The notes under the pieces are model-generated. The model was given only the letters and a program-made list of their open reading frames with translations. It was not told the DNA's origin and did no database searches. From Lolium rigidum (lineage: Eukaryota; Streptophyta; Magnoliopsida; Poales; Poaceae): a stretch of DNA of 64,000 nt. Shown in pieces: positions 21,879 to 31,830 of this stretch. Where the stretch lies: NCBI RefSeq assembly GCF_022539505.1, contig NC_061510.1:399386249-399450248 (forward strand), given 5' to 3'. Each line of letters begins with the position of its first letter. The first letter of the stretch is position 1. A program made the position numbers and the translations under genes.

Positions 21879-22989
21879 AGACACCGGCCGACGAGCCGCG
21901 GGTCGAAGTGGATGCAATCCCCGACGATGATCGCAGCGGCCGGGGCGGGCTCCTCAACGCGCTGAATCTTTCCACGTTCCTGCCGTTCACGCGCAAGCCA
22001 GCCGCGGACGAGATGTCCCCGCGAAGCCTGGCGCACATGCAGCGACTCCTGACGCTCTCGCCGCGGCCGTCGCCGAGGGGCTCCATCGCCGCCGAATGGC
22101 GACGATACCACGGCGAGGGCGCGTGGGCGGGCCTCGTCGACCCGCTCGACCAGAACCTCCGCCGCGAGGTCCTCCGGTACGGCGACTTCGTGCAGGCCGC
22201 GTACGCCGCGTTCCACTCCATGCCGTCGTCGGCGACGCACAGCCACTGCCAGCACCGCACCCTCGTGCTCCCGGATCGGTCGTACCGGGCGACGCGTAGC
22301 CTGTTCGCCACGTCGTCCCTGTCCATCCCGCCGTGGGCGCAGCGGCAGTCGGCGCCCAAGTGGCTGACGCAGCGCTCCAGCTTCGTTGGCTACGTCGCAG
22401 TCTGCGACAACGAACGCGAGGTGCAGCGTATGGGCCGCCGTGACATCGTCGTCGTGCTGCGCGGCACCGCTACGTGCCCTGAGTGGGCCGAGAACCTCCG
22501 CACCGGCCTCGTGCCGGTGTCGGACGACGGCGACGTGTCACCGCAGCAGCACGCGCCGAAGGTGGCGAAGGGGTTCCTCAGCCTGTACAAGACGGCCGGC
22601 GACCACGTACCCAGCCTGTCCGACGCCATTGTGGAGGAGGTGAGGCGCCTCGTGGAGGTGTACAAGGGCGAGGAGCTCAGCGTCACGGTGGTGGGCCACA
22701 GCCTCGGCGCGTCGCTGGCCGTCCTAGCCGCCGACGAGCTCAGCGCGTGCCTGGCCGCCGACGCGGAGAGTAAATGCACCGCCGCAGATGGTCACCGCCC
22801 GCCACCCATCGCCGTGGTGTCCTTCGGCGGCCCGAAGACCGGCAACCGCGCGTTCGCGGACCGGCTGCGGCACGAGCGCGGGGTGAACGTGCTGCGCGTG
22901 GTGAACGCTGGTGACGTGGTGACGCGAGTTCCCGGGCTCGCGACGCCGACGACGATCGCCGAGGGGTACGTGCACGCGGGTGGCGCGGA
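21879..22989 (+). pseudogene. Phospholipase A1 class I, segment 2 (catalytic domain)
   Basis: Main body of the interrupted lipase, residues 64-434 if both insertions are removed. It shows the class I PLA1 N-terminal signature (WRRYHGEGAWAGLVDPLD, LRREVLRYGDFVQAAY), APKWLTQRSSFVGYVAVCDN and DIVVVLRGTATCPEWAENLR. The lipase GXSXG box GHSLG follows, with the nucleophile Ser at residue 338 (codon 22700-22702), then FGGPKTGNRAFADRLR and NAGDVVTRVPG with the likely catalytic Asp 409. It is very GC-rich, as many grass single-exon genes are. No stop or frameshift was seen. It ends at the TSD GCGGA (22985-22989), where the copia element begins. The open frame reads on 48 codons into the copia LTR to 23134. 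An in-frame ATG near 22012 could start a product lacking the transit peptide. Confidence 0.92.
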
Positions 22990-23416
22990 TGTTAGCATTA
23001 AGCACGATCTGTGCATGTTCCGTCGGCAAGACATAGTGCATAAACGTATTCGATTCGTGTACGGTGTAGTGTCCGTACAGGTCTTGTTTTGTAAACCGAC
23101 TAGGACTAGTGCTCAAGCCTATGCGTGTATATAAGTGCACCCAAGGCCTTGTAATCTTGTATCAAGTCAGAAGAAATAAAGCAAGACAACTACGAGGCTC
23201 GATATGAGCCTCTAGCAATCAAATCGATTTCGCGTGCGTGTGTTTCGTGAGCCAGCTTCGAGGCGTACGTGTATCGGCGACTTGGTGTGTGCTTGCTCGT
23301 CTCGCCGGATTGCCATCTCGCCGGAATAGCTCAGAAGCAGTTGAGCTTGCGTATACGTGCGCGTACAGCCGGAAAGTACTCGGCGAGTTCACGCGACGTA
23401 GGGACCAAGTCCAACA
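22990..23416 (+). repeat. 5' LTR of the copia element
   Basis: 427 bp, TGTTAGCATTAAGC...CAAGTCCAACA, with TATA-like GTGTATATAAGTGC near 23125-23138. I found no difference from the 3' copy. Confidence 0.95.
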
Positions 23417-23418
23417 AT

Positions 23419-23430
23419 TGGTATCAGAGC
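23419..23430 (+). other. Copia primer-binding site (initiator Met tRNA)
   Basis: TGGTATCAGAGC three bases after the 5' LTR is the standard plant copia primer-binding site, complementary to the 3' end of initiator tRNA-Met. Confidence 0.9.
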
Positions 23431-23473
23431 TCAAGGTTATTCGTCCGTGATTTTCTGAAAGTACTAGAAGATC

Positions 23474-25891
23474 ATGGCGATAGTGAAGGCGGGCGAGAAC
23501 TCGGTGGTGGAGACGGTGGGGCCGGCTTTGTATCCGCGCCTCGATCGCAAGGACTACGGGCTTTGGGCCCTCAACATGGAGGTGGCTATGGAAGCTGCGG
23601 AGATCTGGGAGGCCGTTGATCCAGGCGGCGATGAATACGTCAAGGGAGGCGCGAAGTACACGAAGGATCGCAAAGCACTAACGGCGATCTATTCCGTCGT
23701 GCCGAAGGACGTGATGCAGCACCTCGTCGGAAAGAAGTCGGCGAAGGATGCATGGGAGACGATCAAGACCTTACACCAAGGTCATGCCCGCGTGAGGGAA
23801 GCGCATCTTCAAACTTTGACGAAAAGTTATGAAGATCTGAAGATGGAGGAAAGCGAGACGGTTGATCAGTTTGCCGCCCGTTTCGTCACCCTCATCAACG
23901 CAATCAGGGGTTATGGCGAGAGGTTGGATGAGGTCAAGAACGTCAGAAGGTTCTTGCGTGCCGCACCGGCGCGCCATATGCAGATCGTTACATCGATCGA
24001 ACAATGTCTCGACCTGAATACACTGACGGTTGAGGATCTCGTCGGAAGGTTCAAGGCCCATGACGAGAGAATCCGGCTTAGCTTCGATGATCCGGAGCAG
24101 AGTGAGCACTTGATGCTCACGAAGCAGCAGTGGATGACTCTTTCAAAAGAAAAGCAAGGAGGGTCCACGAGCCGCAGCAACGGGAAGGAGAAGCAGCGCC
24201 CGGCGAAAAAGTACATCGCCGAGCAGGAGGAAGATGACGAAGCTCCGCCGCGGAGGAAGTTTGACATAAAGAAAGTAAGGTGTCATAACTGCGGGAAGCT
24301 CGGTCACTTCAAGGCTGATTGCCAGAAAGCATCGAAGGATAGGGCTCTCCTGGCCCAGGAAGAAGATGATGGACCAATGATGTTGATGCTCGAAGTATGC
24401 GAGCAGGAGGACACGGAGGAATTAACTCCTCCAGCGCAGGCTCCGGAGATGGTGGACCACATGGATCAGCAGCGGAGTGCCCCGTTCCCATGTGAAGAGG
24501 CTTCGGAACTTGTTCATGGTGATCTATGCGTTGAAATATCACCTGCAACCCCGTCCGGCAATAAGTACTTCATGCTTGTGGTGGATGATTACAGTCAATA
24601 CATGTGGATTGTGTTGCTGAAAAGTAAGGATCAAGCCCTACAAGAATTCATGAAGATCAAAGAAGCTGGAGAGTTCAAGGCGCAGGTGAAAATAAAGGTC
24701 TTATGCATAGATCAGGAGGGTGAGCTGCATCAAACCGTGGTGGCCATGGCACGGAGCATGATGAAGAGTAAAGGCTTGCCAGGAAAATTTTGGGGTGAGG
24801 CCGTCAATACGGCTGTCTACTTGCTGAACAGGGCGCCAACTAGGAGTGTAGCTGGTATAACGCCGTACGAAGCATGGTACGGATGGAAGCCCTCGGTTGA
24901 TCATCTTCGCACTTTTGGGTGCGTGGCGCATGTCAAGACGGTGTCCGGCCATAATAGCAAATTGGTGAACCGGAGTACTCCAATGATCATGACCGGTTAT
25001 GACGGCTCGAAGACATACCGTTTGTGCAATCCCTATACCAATAAGGTGGTTGTGACGAGCGACGTAGTCTTCGAGGAAGACAAATCATGGAATTGGAGCT
25101 CCAACGAAACGGTATATCTGACTTTTCACGTTACTTACGGTAATTGTGAGCATGCAGAAAATATTGATCAACCAGGCGCAAGAGTAAATCCTGTAGCAAA
25201 GGCCACGTCGTGGCCAGAAGATATAGGAAGCGGAGCGTTAGACCGCGAGCTTCCAGCAACTAGAGCTCGGTCAGGGGAATCAGCAGCGATCATCATTTGT
25301 TCTGGTAATCCAGACGCGAGCGAACCTGGTGGGCTACGCACGTACGGCGCGTCGTGTCCAAGAAGGCTCTGTAGCCTAGAAACCACGCTACAAGGAAGCA
25401 ACCCTTGTGCTGTTACCAGATGGCTAAAAGAGAAAATCAAGCCATCAGGAAGTGCTTCACGTGAAGAAAAAATCACAGAAGCAGGAGATGTCGTTGGTGG
25501 TTCAATGCTACCACGTAGCCCACAGGCGGGCGGACCAAGTGCAGCAGCTCCAGTCCGTCAACAAAAAGAAGCTCCAGAAAGTGAAGGGCTTAGCAGCCCA
25601 GAAAGCGGCCACGATGGGGGCAGCAGTGTTGTTGTTCTAACCGAGCCAGAAGAGACTAATCCAGAAGCTGAAGGTCGAACTAGTGCATCGCTAGAAGGAG
25701 TCAAGCCAGTTTCATGCTACATGGAGCTAGCTAGGAAGTTTAATCAGCATAGTTTGGCTGGCTCTGGATATAGGTGCCTAGGCCAAAAGCAGCGGCCAGA
25801 ATCATATGAGCTAGTTACTTTTGCTATATCTTTCGAGAAATACTTCGACAAGGTAGTAAGCAAAAGGAGAATAGAAGGAAAACCAAGGTGA
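23474..25891 (+). CDS. Copia gag-integrase fusion frame, 805 codons
   Basis: One uninterrupted frame starting MAIVKAGENSVVETVG. Residues about 15-230 are a copia gag of the UBN2 class (DYGLWALNMEVAMEAAEIWE, KDAWETIKTLHQGHARVREA, MQIVTSIEQCLDLNTLTVED). A complete zinc knuckle CHNCGKLGHFKADC is near residue 270. Residues about 345-540 are integrase pieces (ELVHGDLCVEI, YFMLVVDDYSQYMWIVLL, then TVVAMARSMMKSKGLPGKFW, APTRSVAGITPYEAWYG, VTSDVVFEEDKSWNW). The DNG...QNG stretch carrying the second Asp and the Glu of DDE is deleted between IDQEGE and LHQTVV. Protease, RT and RNase H are absent. Residues about 545-805 are a Ser/Glu/Pro-rich tail I do not recognise. Gag may be functional; integrase cannot be. 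Confidence 0.9.
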   Translation: MAIVKAGENSVVETVGPALYPRLDRKDYGLWALNMEVAMEAAEIWEAVDPGGDEYVKGGAKYTKDRKALTAIYSVVPKDVMQHLVGKKSAKDAWETIKTLHQGHARVREAHLQTLTKSYEDLKMEESETVDQFAARFVTLINAIRGYGERLDEVKNVRRFLRAAPARHMQIVTSIEQCLDLNTLTVEDLVGRFKAHDERIRLSFDDPEQSEHLMLTKQQWMTLSKEKQGGSTSRSNGKEKQRPAKKYIAEQEEDDEAPPRRKFDIKKVRCHNCGKLGHFKADCQKASKDRALLAQEEDDGPMMLMLEVCEQEDTEELTPPAQAPEMVDHMDQQRSAPFPCEEASELVHGDLCVEISPATPSGNKYFMLVVDDYSQYMWIVLLKSKDQALQEFMKIKEAGEFKAQVKIKVLCIDQEGELHQTVVAMARSMMKSKGLPGKFWGEAVNTAVYLLNRAPTRSVAGITPYEAWYGWKPSVDHLRTFGCVAHVKTVSGHNSKLVNRSTPMIMTGYDGSKTYRLCNPYTNKVVVTSDVVFEEDKSWNWSSNETVYLTFHVTYGNCEHAENIDQPGARVNPVAKATSWPEDIGSGALDRELPATRARSGESAAIIICSGNPDASEPGGLRTYGASCPRRLCSLETTLQGSNPCAVTRWLKEKIKPSGSASREEKITEAGDVVGGSMLPRSPQAGGPSAAAPVRQQKEAPESEGLSSPESGHDGGSSVVVLTEPEETNPEAEGRTSASLEGVKPVSCYMELARKFNQHSLAGSGYRCLGQKQRPESYELVTFAISFEKYFDKVVSKRRIEGKPR

Positions 25892-26129
25892 CGAGCACCG
25901 ATGAACAGGTGAAGACCGAAGACGCGGACAAGGATGGTAAGCGTCAAGCCATGGAGAAGCCGGCGAAGGTAAAGTCGGTGACATGGAAGACACAAAGAGC
26001 GGCGAAAGCAATGTCGATGATGATGGCCGAAACGGTGAAAGAAATACCAAGGGTAACACCTACGCAAAGTAAGTGGCGTATTTGGGACCCTGGTCGAGAT
26101 GAAGTGCACGTCGTGCTTAGGGGGGTGAT
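25892..26129 (+). other. Copia 3' internal region
   Basis: A second frame (about 25888-26129, running on into the LTR) encodes a Lys/Glu-rich segment ending WRIWDPGRDEVHVVLRG before the polypurine tract. I cannot assign it. It may be the end of the polyprotein after a frameshift or a captured fragment. Confidence 0.4.
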
Positions 26130-26556
26130 TGTTAGCATTAAGCACGATCTGTGCATGTTCCGTCGGCAAGACATAGTGCATAAACGTATTCGATTCGTGT
26201 ACGGTGTAGTGTCCGTACAGGTCTTGTTTTGTAAACCGACTAGGACTAGTGCTCAAGCCTATGCGTGTATATAAGTGCACCCAAGGCCTTGTAATCTTGT
26301 ATCAAGTCAGAAGAAATAAAGCAAGACAACTACGAGGCTCGATATGAGCCTCTAGCAATCAAATCGATTTCGCGTGCGTGTGTTTCGTGAGCCAGCTTCG
26401 AGGCGTACGTGTATCGGCGACTTGGTGTGTGCTTGCTCGTCTCGCCGGATTGCCATCTCGCCGGAATAGCTCAGAAGCAGTTGAGCTTGCGTATACGTGC
26501 GCGTACAGCCGGAAAGTACTCGGCGAGTTCACGCGACGTAGGGACCAAGTCCAACA
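26130..26556 (+). repeat. 3' LTR of the copia element
   Basis: 427 bp, same ends as the 5' LTR, followed by TSD GCGGA and then phospholipase coding sequence in frame. Confidence 0.95.
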
Positions 26557-26561
26557 GCGGA

Positions 26562-26847
26562 GCTGAGGCTGGACAGCCGCGACTCGCCGTGCCTGCGCCC
26601 AGACGCCGGCCCGGCATGCTGCCACGACCTGGAGGCGTACCTGCACCTGCTGGACGGGTTCGCGGGGTCCGGCCGGCCGTTCCGCGCCGACGCGAGCCGC
26701 AGCGTGGCAGGGCTGCTGGCGTTCCAACGGTCCAACGTGAAACGCGCCTACTTGGAGCGCGCGAGGGTGCTCGGGTTCGAGCCGGCCGCGGCCACGGCTA
26801 GCGGCTCCGGCGACGGGCAGTACGGATACCTGGCCAGCCCCACGTGA
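26562..26847 (+). pseudogene. Phospholipase A1 class I, segment 3 (C-terminus)
   Basis: The last 95 codons of the lipase, completing the codon split at 22989. It reads [16 protein letters not shown], then [17 protein letters not shown], which holds the likely catalytic His (residue 455 of the joined frame). It ends with [20 protein letters not shown] and a short Gly/Ser tail at TGA 26845-26847. The usual class I C-terminus is complete. Because it is downstream of the copia element, any product made from the upstream segments lacks the catalytic His. No stop or frameshift lies within the segment. Confidence 0.92.
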
Positions 26848-27713
26848 CGCTCCGATCGCACCGTGGTACCAAATTACCAATGCGTGATTCATCTGCATGC
26901 CTACACGTGTACCTATTATCAGAGTCAAACACGAGAAACTTAACGCATGTGCAATGTAATCTATAATACCTAAATGAGAGCAACCCACTAAAAGTATTTC
27001 TCTTAACATGCAAGATGTCCACCTCACCAACCATTACAGAGCAATTGTAGTGTGCCACGTTGTGCAGCTTTACCACATCAGCATTTGTTGTCTGCATGTT
27101 TAGTCGTTTCACCTGCACACCACATGCTAATTAGAACGTTGATGTTGTGGCTTTTTGGGCGGCAAATAAGATGCCCATCCAGAACGGCAATGCTCCACTC
27201 TGAAAAAATTGTCAATGCTAATTATTAACAGGGCATCAACCATTCATCTACCAAAAAGAGGTGCACTATTCGTTTCTGAGGCATCGCTATTTAGTTCCCT
27301 ACTGATGGGTTGTCCAAAAAAAATTCCATGTGAATGAAATTACTAGTAACGGATGGAGGCATTCCAGGAGTTGTTTGGGAACGTCTCAGCCCTCTTTATA
27401 GAACAACTATCCCTCAACTTTTGTGAGCCTTCTTCCATCTTCCGATGCATGTGAAGCATTGGCCATGAAACCATTACTACCACTTCTATGCCTGTGTTCA
27501 AGTCTCCTATTATCTTAAATCGCCCAGTCTTGCGAGCAAGGTCGTGGAAGCTGCTCCTCCAGATTGGTGACGCTCCTGTTGTTGAAGTGTTTGTACATTC
27601 CGGCGCCATACACACTCAGGTTGCTCCATTCTATGCTCTCTACTTCTTGCAGTTTCCGAGTGGTATGTATTCTCTGCAGTTGAACACTAGAACCTGATAC
27701 GTTTGACGAAATG
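26848..27713. other. 3' flank of the phospholipase gene
   Basis: Presumed 3' UTR and intergenic sequence. Frames at 27343-27757 on both strands overlap each other and show no family motif. Nothing else can be supported. Confidence 0.5.
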
Positions 27714-27716
27714 TAA

Positions 27717-28177
27717 GAGCATCTCCAGTCGCGTCCCTCAAAAAACGTCCGGCACAAATGATTTGGGGCACGTTTGGGACCGCGCCGGACAAAAAGAGAT
27801 CAAAAATCTGTACAGAAAAAAGACCCTTTCCAGCCGCGTCCCTCAAACAGCGTCCGGATGCATGCATTTTAATAGAAGGGACCACCCCATGTGGGAAAAG
27901 TAGGCGAGAGAAAGTGTGGGGAAAGAGAATGGCATGTGGGGACTAGGGGCTGCATGCATGCATATGGGCTCTCATTTTGTGTCCGGCGTCCCCGGTAGAG
28001 ACTCTATTTTGTGTCCGGCGTCCCCGGTAGAGACTCTATCATAGAGTCTCTACCGGGGACGCCGGACACAAAATGAGGCGCTATTTAGCTTTGGGGGACG
28101 CGACTGGGACGCGATTTTCTCCATTTCTTGTCCGCCGTCCCCTAAACGCCGTTTGGGGGACGCGACTGGAGATGCTC
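27717..28177. mobile_element. PIF/Harbinger-type MITE with internal hairpin
   Basis: A 461-bp element with 20-bp class terminal inverted repeats GAGCATCTCCAGTCGCGTCC / GGACGCGACTGGAGATGCTC and TSD TAA (27714-27716, 28178-28180). Internally a 32-bp unit (ATTTTGTGTCCGGCGTCC...) is repeated in tandem at 27974 and 28006. The second copy forms a 33-bp perfect inverted repeat with 28041-28073 around a one-base centre at 28040. No coding frame. Confidence 0.9.
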
Positions 28178-28180
28178 TAA

Positions 28181-28930
28181 GTGAGGTATGACTCTTCCTG
28201 TGTTTCCATCATGACAAAGGTCTTCTATCCATTTCTGCAATCAACCAGTGGATGTATTTTGACTGAAATTATGGCTTTCTCCTATTCACACTTGATGATA
28301 TGCAGTAAGGCCTATGGAGACTATCTAAGGAACCTAAAGATATGCAACTATTAAATTATTTATTGCATTGTTCTAATGGAACGTCGTTGTTATTGGCTAC
28401 TATCCATTCCTGGGGTGACTTTCAGTGGATCTAAAGATGTACTTCGAGAAGGAACTTTCAGAATTATAATTTTTCAGACAATAGTTTGGAGAATAATAAA
28501 TTGTATTGTAGGCATCAACAGTCTAAGCCCGACAACATGCAAGAGTGACAACTGATTTCCTACGTCGTCTTGCTCTTGATTCCTTGCTACAGATCTATAC
28601 TCCAACAACATTTTGTATCTCCCATCATTGCAGAGGTATATATTTACCCAAAAGTTAGTTCTTTTTTGTTGCATACAATATATAATCGCAAGTTCTATGA
28701 CTACTTTTTTAGAAAGGTTACCCTGCATATTCTTTGTTGTATTGGAAATATGTAAACATTTGACAATTGCAGACGTAGTATAAATAGCTCCACCTAGATA
28801 CATGTACATGCATGGGCATGATATGTTACACTAAGTAATTCAAATAATAGCATGTACGTTGCAACATAAGTAAACGGCTAAATTAGCTTTTTCACTTATT
28901 AACTTCGCTCATGTATATGTCTAAAAATTA
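28181..28930. other. No gene recognised; probably inside a Helitron
   Basis: AT-rich sequence leading to the Helitron-like 3' end at 28931-28958. Short frames near 28474-28809 have no motif. Confidence 0.4.
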
Positions 28931-28959
28931 CCGCAGCAACGCGCGGGGAATCGTCTAGT
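28931..28959 (+). mobile_element. Candidate Helitron 3' terminus
   Basis: CCGCAGCAACGCGCGGGG, able to form a short GC hairpin, is followed after a few bases by TCGTCTAG and then T. Plant Helitrons end in a hairpin about 10 bp before CTRR and insert between A and T. This resembles common grass Helitron ends. The 5' TC end was not located. Confidence 0.55.
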
Positions 28960-29566
28960 ATGAACAAATGCATACGTCCCGAAACATCCCGTGCATGTTT
29001 ATACCGTTAGATTCATCATGCTTTCTGCTTCAAGATCCGTGCTGCTAAGTTTTATTATGTTTCAGCAAGTATTGAGAATTTAAAGTAGACCAGCATGCAA
29101 CGAAATCTAATGATTTCGTGCACGGAACAAACGTAGCTCTCATGTAATGTGCTCTCCATAGGGAAGAAAGGGTGTGACTATTTCTTCGTTATTTCTTCGT
29201 TGTGAGAATTAATTTCGTTCTCCATATGGAAGAAAGAGTGTGACTATTTCTTCGTCGACTCACTCATTAGTAGCACGAATCACAAAGCAAATCTAACTGT
29301 CTGGATTGTTTTTCTTAGTACATCTTCTATTGCAACTGAAAAATCTTAGTTGTAACTCCACTTGCAACTGAAAAAAACTTGATTGCAACTTAACTTGCAA
29401 CTCATATGCGCAAATCACGATGCCCAATTAATGTAGGACTTGACTGAGCATGACCTTAGTTCTCAGCTACATGAGAACTAGCAAATTCCTAGAAAAAAAC
29501 GATGTGGACTTATATATGCCTCTGTTTGCCAATTATAGGACGTGTAGGATTGATGACGTGGCCTCG
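28960..29566. other. No gene recognised
   Basis: AT-rich low-copy sequence. It contains a local duplication of a TGTGACTATTTCTTCGT segment near 29172 and 29241 but nothing else to name. Confidence 0.45.
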
Positions 29567-29569
29567 TTA

Positions 29570-30210
29570 GAGCAACTTTAGCAGATTACTCGAAAAATTG
29601 AAACCGGATAACTCATATCAGGTACAACCCAAAACACATGTGGGGTATGTACATTGATCTACCAGAACATATACTGAAACTGAAATTAAAGAGAGGGTTG
29701 TGTGCCATGATATTTCAACTAGTAGTTCATAGAACCCGGTAGCAATACATAGATTTCATACACCTATTTCGTAGAACAATATCTAGTTACTTAGCAAGAC
29801 CTACAAGATCCCTCATCCTAGACCTACCTAGATCTGACATGGCGTCCTTGTCGAGGAGACGATCCTTACCGACAACCCACCGATGCACCACAACATGGGC
29901 TAGATAAACCCCCACGACGGACATGTGGCCATGCGTCATCGAATCTACAGTGGATTTTTCGCTGAAGTATTTTGGTACTGCGACGGAGGAATGTGAGATT
30001 GCGGCAGAGGACCGGGAACGGAACCCTAAGTTGTGGTCTAACCCAATATATAATGGTGGGAGCAGCAGATATCGGGCTCATTGAATATAATTATCCAGGC
30101 TAGGCTGATATGGATACCCTGTTCGGGAACAAAATGACCTAATACCGCATATCCACCACACTTATCCGGGCAAGGGGAGGTGGTTTTTCCAATACCTGTT
30201 AGAGTTGCTC
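29570..30210. mobile_element. PIF/Harbinger-type non-autonomous element
   Basis: 641 bp with imperfect terminal inverted repeats GAGCAACTTTAGCAG / CTGTTAGAGTTGCTC (13 of 15 paired) and TSD TTA (29567-29569, 30211-30213). No transposase. The internal frame at 29866-30081 minus has no recognised motif. Confidence 0.75.
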
Positions 30211-30632
30211 TTAGTCGTTACCAGTTGCACATGTCGCTGATGGAGTCTAGCCGACCATGATTCCACGGTAAAAGAAGGTGAACGATAAGTTTTGTGATCT
30301 CATATTGTGCTCCTCTTTGTGTCAGATTAGGGTTTTGCTTCAGTGTCCCCCTCTCCAAACTTTGGACCATGTGGATGGCCAGGATCTTCCGATACCCTTT
30401 GGTGGGTTAACTTACTCCTACAACTTTGGTGGTGGATAGAGGGTCTATGTGTGGGAGGTGGGGGGCACCGGATCACACCTCGTCAAATGAATGAAATATG
30501 TGTTGGGAGTGAGTGGGGGCGGATCGCGTGTCGTGAGAAATTTATCGTAAAATGGTTGATGCAAATTTGTGTAAAATTGAGAAACAATGTTGCCATTAAA
30601 GGATCGATCTTTAAAGGATATATGATCTAGCC

Positions 30633-31830
30633 TGGACACAAACAACTTTTATGCCGGTAGACACATTCTTGAAGGTGTCGTCATTTTACATGAGACGATC
30701 AATGAACTTCATAGGAAAAAATGGATGGGGTCTTCTTTAAGAGGTATTTTGAGAAAGCTTATGATAAGGTAAAGTGGTATTTCTTACAACAAGTTTTACA
30801 AATGAAAGGTTTCGATCCGAAATGGTGTGACTGGATTCGGAGATTTATCGAGAATGGTAGTATTGGGATTAGGGTTAACAATGACATAGGTCACTACTTT
30901 CAAACCAGGAAAGATCTTAGACAAGGTGACCCGTTCTCACCTATTTTATTTATTAATGTCGCAGATATGTTAGCAACATTGATTGCAAGAGCAAATGCAG
31001 ATGGGCAAGTGGCCGGTCTCATTCCTCACTTAGTGGATGGTGGGGTTTCTATTCTTCAATATGCGGATGATACTATACTTTTTATGGAACATAACTTAGA
31101 AAAGGCTTTGAACATGAAACTAGTTCTCTATATTTTCGAACAATTGTCAGGTCTCAAGATAAATTTTCATAAAGCGAGCTCTTTTGTTTCGGTAAGGCCA
31201 AGAAGAGAGAACAAGACTGTAAATTATTTTGGGGTGTGACATAGGGTCACTTCCTTTTAGATATGTTGGTATACCAATCCATTTATGTAAGTTGGGAAAT
31301 GGGGAATGGAAAACAGTAGAAGATCGATTTGCGAAGAAGCTAAGTAGTTGGATTGGTAAAATGTTATCTTATGGTGATCGTCTTATATTAATTAATTCTG
31401 TTCTCACAAGCCTACCCATGTTTATGCTCTCTTTCCTTATAATTCCAAAGGGAGTTCGGAAGAGATTAGATTTCTTTAGATCACGATTTGTTTGGCAAAG
31501 TGATGGTCATAAAAGAAAATATAAGCTAACCAAGTGGAATATAATATGTAGACCAAAAGAACAGGGGGTAGGAGTGGAGGATTTAGAGCTAAAAAATGAA
31601 AGTTTACTGGCTAAGTGGTTCTTTAAACTTATGAATGAAGAGGCATGTGGGAAGAATTACTGTATAAGAAATATTTGGGCTCTAAAATGCTTTCTCAAGT
31701 GTCAGATTCACCTATTTGGAAGGGGTTAATGAATGTAAATATGAGTTGTTTCTTAGAGGATCTTTTGTTTTTGGTAATTGTGGTAATACTAGATTCTGGG
31801 AGGACATTTGGTTAGAACAAAGGTCCCTGC
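30633..31830 (+). mobile_element. LINE (L1-like) reverse transcriptase, left part
   Basis: A 5'-truncated LINE. From about 30640 it reads FYAGRHILEGVVILHETINE (with YA where PG is usual). The frame at 30721-31239 continues with AYDKVKWYFLQQVLQMKGF, RQGDPFSPILF and the catalytic ILQYADDTILFME box. After a frameshift, 31229-31729 has LPFRYVGIPIHLCKLG and WNIICRPKEQGVGVEDL, the RT C-terminal region. It is interrupted at 31830 by the Sirevirus-like copia and resumes at 45577. Confidence 0.88.

Larger units (their letters stand above)
22990..26556 (+). mobile_element. Young non-autonomous Ty1/copia element in the phospholipase gene
   Basis: A 3567-bp element with two 427-bp LTRs that look identical base for base (22990-23416, 26130-26556) and perfect TSD GCGGA (22985-22989, 26557-26561). 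An initiator-Met primer-binding site TGGTATCAGAGC lies at 23419-23430 and a purine-rich tract (TTAGGGGGGTGAT) precedes the 3' LTR. It carries gag and part of integrase in one long frame but no protease, RT or RNase H, so it must depend on another copia element to move. Identical LTRs mean a very recent insertion. Confidence 0.95.

Noticed and set aside
21600..22255. A 216-codon minus-strand frame opposite the phospholipase
   Set aside because: Antisense shadow in GC-rich coding sequence; the plus strand carries the catalytic motifs.
22990..23134. C-terminal 48 residues of the phospholipase frame
   Set aside because: They are translated from the copia LTR. The same sequence appears at 26130 onward.
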